Assembly (NCBI GenBank): GCA_013216135.1
Contig: JABSOS010000013.1
Location: forward strand, 26,232 to 90,231
DNA: 64,000 bases
From: Candidatus Caenarcanales bacterium
GTDB taxonomy: Bacteria; Cyanobacteriota; Vampirovibrionia; LMEP-6097
Reading direction: 5' to 3'
How positions within the stretch are numbered: the first letter of the stretch is position 1; every line of letters begins with the position of its first letter. Below, in pieces: positions 60,870 through 64,000 of the stretch. Position numbers and translations under genes: made by a program. The notes below the pieces were generated by a model. That model was not told the DNA's origin and made no database searches. It was given only the letters and a program-made list of their open reading frames with translations.

Positions 60870-62195
60870 ATGTTAAGGGTAGCTTCGCTAATAGCTGGTC
60901 TAACTCTGATTAGCAAATTACTTGGTTTGGTGCGCGATCTTGTGATCGCGCATTATTTTGGAACATCAACTTATTCAGATGCCTTTAATTTAGCTTATCT
61001 ATTTACAGGAAATATATTTATTATTTTTGCCTGTGTGGGTGGACCTATTTATAGTACAGTAGTAGCTTCTTTACCTAAAGTTGAGAGAAGTTTACAAGGA
61101 AATTTTCTAAAAAAGATACTTGTTTCTACTAGTTTAATTTTCATAGTAGTCACAGCTTTAATTTTCTTCACGAAAGACTTTATTCTCAAAGCCTTTATAG
61201 ATCAAAGCTTAAAACCAGAATACTTTGACTTAACTTTAAGAAACATAGACGTTCTTTTACCATTAATTCTTATCACAGCCCCAAATGCTATCTTGGCTGC
61301 AGTATTAAACATTTACAAAAAATACTTTGCCTCTAGCTTATCACCTGCAATCACAAATATAGCTCTCATCATTTCTGTGATAATTTTCAATACTGGCTTT
61401 GGTGGGCTTTCTTTAGCACTAGGGTCTAGCATCGGCGGGATTTTTGCGACAACGCTTTTCTTGCCTAGCTTTTTAAAAATTGTTAACAGGAAAAGTCTTA
61501 ATGATGATTCAAGTTCAGAAAATTTTAATTTAGAAAAATTAAAAGCAGAGATAAAGTCTTATGATCATATTTTAATTCCAGCACTGATGAGCACAGGCTT
61601 TGCACAATTAATGGTTTTTGTGGATAGTTTTTTCTGCAAAGGACTTGAAGAGGGTGCTTGGACAGCAGTTACTTTAGCCAACCGTCTGATTCAGATGCCT
61701 ATGGGTATTTTGATTACATCAATTGTCGTTCCACTTTTCCCTAAAATTTCACTTTTAGTAAAACAAGCAAACTTTAAAGAAATAAATTCACGCTTACTTA
61801 AATTAGGCAGAAACTTACTTGCACTCTGCATCCCAGGAGTTATCATTGGGGTAATTTGGCATGCAGATTTAATTCGCTTAGTTTTTGAACGAGGAGCATT
61901 TGATGCTAGATCTACAGCAATGGTTTCATCATTATTCTTCTATCTCTGCCTCGGAATCATTCCTTATCTCTTTAAAGAACTTTTAGTAAGAACTTTTTAT
62001 AGCTTTGGTGATAGTAGAACTCCATTTATGACAATGGGTTTAGCAATAGTCATTAAAGCTAGTCTTAACTACTTCCTAGTCCCTATCTATGGTTTAGACG
62101 CCTTAGCGATGACCATGGTTTGTATGAATATTGTTAGTTTTTTAATTTTGCTTAGTTTGTTTATAAGGAAGTCTTTAAAGAAAAAGACTTTTTAA
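60870..62195 (+). CDS. murJ: Lipid II flippase MurJ
   Basis: 441 aa, MOP/MATE-like fold with 12-14 membrane helices. 'LISKLLGLVRDLVIAHYFGTS' (with the essential Arg), 'NAILAAVLNIYKKYFASSL', 'NRLIQMPMGILITSIV' and 'LVRTFYSFGDSRTPF' are MurJ signatures. It flips the peptidoglycan precursor lipid II across the inner membrane. Slightly shorter than average (about 500), missing the last two helices. A GC-rich palindrome (60931-60952) encodes part of the first loop. Its end overlaps the convergent ATPase gene by 21 bp. Confidence 0.93.
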   Translation: MLRVASLIAGLTLISKLLGLVRDLVIAHYFGTSTYSDAFNLAYLFTGNIFIIFACVGGPIYSTVVASLPKVERSLQGNFLKKILVSTSLIFIVVTALIFFTKDFILKAFIDQSLKPEYFDLTLRNIDVLLPLILITAPNAILAAVLNIYKKYFASSLSPAITNIALIISVIIFNTGFGGLSLALGSSIGGIFATTLFLPSFLKIVNRKSLNDDSSSENFNLEKLKAEIKSYDHILIPALMSTGFAQLMVFVDSFFCKGLEEGAWTAVTLANRLIQMPMGILITSIVVPLFPKISLLVKQANFKEINSRLLKLGRNLLALCIPGVIIGVIWHADLIRLVFERGAFDARSTAMVSSLFFYLCLGIIPYLFKELLVRTFYSFGDSRTPFMTMGLAIVIKASLNYFLVPIYGLDALAMTMVCMNIVSFLILLSLFIRKSLKKKTF

Positions 62196-63299
62196 ATACG
62201 CTTTCCCAGGCTGAATATCAATTCCAGAATCAAACCTAGGCTTATTTAAATTTTGGACAAGCTGCAAAGCCTTATAATTATATTTTTTTTGAAAGTTCAT
62301 AAGAGCCCTAGCTGGCTTTTTATCACTTAATTTTACTTCTATCATTAATTCTAATTTATCTTTTTCAGTAATTGCAAAATCAACTTCAGCACAATCTTTA
62401 GTCCTAATGTATTGAAGTTTTTTTTCTTTAGCGAGATAATCATTTTCGGCGTAAATACTTTTAAGTAAACTAATCGCAACAAAATTTTCAAATCTTGCTC
62501 CTGCATCTAACTCGACAAGAGCCGTGTCAAAAAAATATATTTTAGGTTCTTTTAGTAAACTTCTAGCAATATTTTTAGAAAACGGAACTACTCTAAACAC
62601 GATAAAAAGCGCCTCTAAAAGTTCAATATATTTTTTTACAGTATTAGAAGAAACCTGCAAATCCTCTGCTAGTGAGTTAAAGGAGATAGGAGAGCCAACT
62701 CTCTTTCTTAACATTTCAAAGAGTAATCTAAAAGCATTCAGGTTTTGGATTTGCTCAATACTAAAAACATCAATGGCTATTAAACTATTAATATATTGCT
62801 GTCTCCACCTCTCAGCATCTATGGAATCAGTTGCTAAAAAAGGCTCTGGGAAGCCCCCTCTTTCTAAAAAATGATTCAATTCATAATCAGCTTCACTTAC
62901 TTTCGAGACTTCACTTAACGAAAACGGTAAAAGCCGGTGTCTAAAATATCTACCTGCAAGTGAATCACCGATATGGTCATAAATATCTAAGCGTGCACTA
63001 CCAGTAACTAAGATTTTAGTTTTCTCATTTTTAGTATCAAAAACACCTTTTATGTAATTCTTCCAATCAGTTTTTTTATGAAGCTCATCAAATATGATTA
63101 ACTCAGTTTCTGGATTCCAAGCCTGTTCATCTATGATTTTTTTGTCATCCAATGAATCATAATTTAGATAAATGGATGACCTGAATAATTTAGCAATCTC
63201 TTTAGCAAGCCATGTTTTACCTGATTGCCTAGGACCAACTAAGAAAACCATTTTCTTCTCAAGATCCTTCTTAATAGATTCTAGTTGAAATCTTTGCAC
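62175..63299 (-). CDS. AAA-type ATPase with DUF4143 domain
   Basis: 374 aa. Walker A 'LVGPRQSGKTWLAKEIA', Walker B 'ELIIFDELHK', 'ILVTGSARLDIY' (sensor 1), 'GRYFRHRLLPFSLSE', and a C-terminal DUF4143 nuclease-like domain with 'FFDTALVEL' and 'YIRTKDCAEVDFAITEKDKLELMIEVKLSD' (PD-(D/E)xK-like Asp and Glu-Val-Lys). This class is common, usually solitary and poorly understood, with many copies per genome. GTG start; a TATCTT box lies 8 nt upstream. Confidence 0.9.
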   Translation of the reverse strand: MQRFQLESIKKDLEKKMVFLVGPRQSGKTWLAKEIAKLFRSSIYLNYDSLDDKKIIDEQAWNPETELIIFDELHKKTDWKNYIKGVFDTKNEKTKILVTGSARLDIYDHIGDSLAGRYFRHRLLPFSLSEVSKVSEADYELNHFLERGGFPEPFLATDSIDAERWRQQYINSLIAIDVFSIEQIQNLNAFRLLFEMLRKRVGSPISFNSLAEDLQVSSNTVKKYIELLEALFIVFRVVPFSKNIARSLLKEPKIYFFDTALVELDAGARFENFVAISLLKSIYAENDYLAKEKKLQYIRTKDCAEVDFAITEKDKLELMIEVKLSDKKPARALMNFQKKYNYKALQLVQNLNKPRFDSGIDIQPGKAYLKSLFL

Positions 63300-63466
63300 C
63301 TATATTAAAGATACCCTTATTTCGACTTTTTTGCAATGAAATTAAAAAAATACGCGACTTTTTCCCGTTTGTTAATTTAAGTATGCCTATAAGAATCTGG
63401 GTTTATTTTACAATTTAGTCTTTATAGCATCAAAAATTTGCATCGATATTTGTATAATAACAAGAT

Positions 63467-63948
63467 TTACGGCAACAAACTTAAAACAAACTGCCCTTGA
63501 GCATTAGCTTGAGTAGCCATCGCTGCGGCACTTTGCTGGCGGAGTTGCTCACGAGTAAGCTTAGTACTCTCTTCAGCGATATCAGTATCGACAAAGTGTG
63601 ATCTAGAATCGGATAAAGCAATTCTTTGTGATTCAACACTATTAAAAGCTTCTTTAAGATAATTATATTTTGCATTAACAACCGCATGCATTCGATTAAC
63701 ATTACTTATCATAGTATCTAAATCATCGAGTGAATCAGTATCAGGAACACCAGGTCCAGCAGCGTCAAATATATTAGTGCTAGGACTAGCACCAGGGATT
63801 TTAATTCTGAGTAATATATCTTCAAAATCATTTAAACCTTGATGTATAGTCTCAAAAAATCCCCCACTATCATTTGGACCAACACTGATAATTTCATCAC
63901 CGGCAACAAAACCTATATTTTTTATGGCTCTAGACCAGTTAAAATAAA
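63467..63948 (-). pseudogene. Flagellin/FlgL-like 3' part interrupted by an in-frame stop
   Basis: The C-terminal flagellin helix set is clear: 'ISNVNRMHAVVNAKYNYL', 'NSVESQRIALSDSRSHF', 'DTDIAEESTKLTREQLRQQ' and 'AMATQANAQGQFVLSLLP'. Upstream, in the same frame, 'FFETIHQGLNDFEDILLRI' resembles FlgL-type hook-filament junction proteins. The frame is closed by TAG at 63949-63951 (reading toward the window edge it continues open beyond it), and there is no good start until an ATG at 63712, which lies inside the conserved C-terminal domain. Either a decayed flagellin/FlgL gene, a 3' fragment, or an assembly error. It is the only flagellar sequence in the window. Confidence 0.6.
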
Positions 63949-64000
63949 TCTAACTAGTCTGGAATATGCTTAAATACAGTAAATTATCAAAATATAAGCT

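Noticed and set aside
62175..63299. AAA/DUF4143 ATPase considered as part of a toxin-antitoxin or defence module
   Set aside because: It is a single gene between murJ and a flagellin-like fragment with no partner gene; such ATPases are usually solitary.

Overview
This is a 64 kb chromosomal window from an AT-rich, diderm, probably flagellated bacterium. The evidence for a diderm is an outer-membrane barrel protein, many lipoproteins with lipobox signals, a GT9 heptosyltransferase-like enzyme and MurJ. No rRNA, tRNA, CRISPR array, phage module or intact transposase gene was seen. Housekeeping genes (hisB, eno, fur, ribonucleotide reductase, ybaB-recR, gatC-pyrG, radA, rpmG, mrp, pgk, murJ) are scattered among many lineage-specific genes of unknown function. 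This mosaic would suit a non-photosynthetic relative of cyanobacteria or another poorly sampled phylum, but that placement is a weak inference, not something the sequence proves.

Layout. 1-5.3 kb: partial creatininase-family gene, hisB with an upstream coupled exported protein, an unknown gene, a sodium:solute symporter and a lipoprotein. 5.4-11.4 kb (minus strand): a DnaQ-fold protein that has lost its catalytic acids, a secreted-looking protein with a GDPH self-cleavage-type motif, a HIT protein, enolase, an unknown gene and an outer-membrane barrel. 11.6-16.5 kb: membrane-anchored zincin, NagA-like deacetylase, Fur, a frameshifted gene and GT9. 16.5-23.7 kb: RAP/Vsr-like nuclease-fold protein, ribonucleotide reductase, ybaB, recR (carrying an in-frame palindromic insertion), gatC and pyrG. 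23.8-32.6 kb (minus): a copper-RiPP (bufferin-like) cassette of precursor, MNIO enzyme and partner, followed by a 2191-aa giant protein. 32.7-40.7 kb: radA, a PLP aminotransferase with a hairpin-rich insertion, rpmG, an HDOD protein and mrp. 40.7-48.8 kb (minus): an 1877-aa protein with two GHKL ATPase modules and a C-terminal HExxH, a MITE-like palindrome, and a cPLA2/patatin-type phospholipase with a histone-H1-like tail. 48.9-56.4 kb: three paralogous lipoproteins, each fusing a PstS-like and a LivJ-like binding domain, interleaved with two plus-strand unknown genes. 56.5-64 kb: class II aldolase-like gene, glyoxalase I, a VKOR/thioredoxin-like oxidative folding pair, pgk-murJ, an AAA/DUF4143 ATPase, and the 3' part of a flagellin/FlgL-like gene broken by an in-frame stop.

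Recurrent signals. (1) At least twelve genes have a TANAAT-type -10 box ending 6-9 nt before the start codon and no Shine-Dalgarno sequence, so they should be transcribed as leaderless mRNAs. Other genes, often internal operon or exported-protein genes, have clear AAGGAG sites. (2) Palindromic insertions occur both between and inside genes; the clearest is a 123-nt element with 22-bp perfect terminal inverted repeats translated in frame within recR. (3) Convergent genes often overlap at their 3' ends.

The most promising systems for follow-up are the bufferin-like cassette with a lipoprotein-type precursor, the dual-GHKL/zincin giant, the triple dual-binding-domain lipoprotein set, and the in-frame palindromic element.
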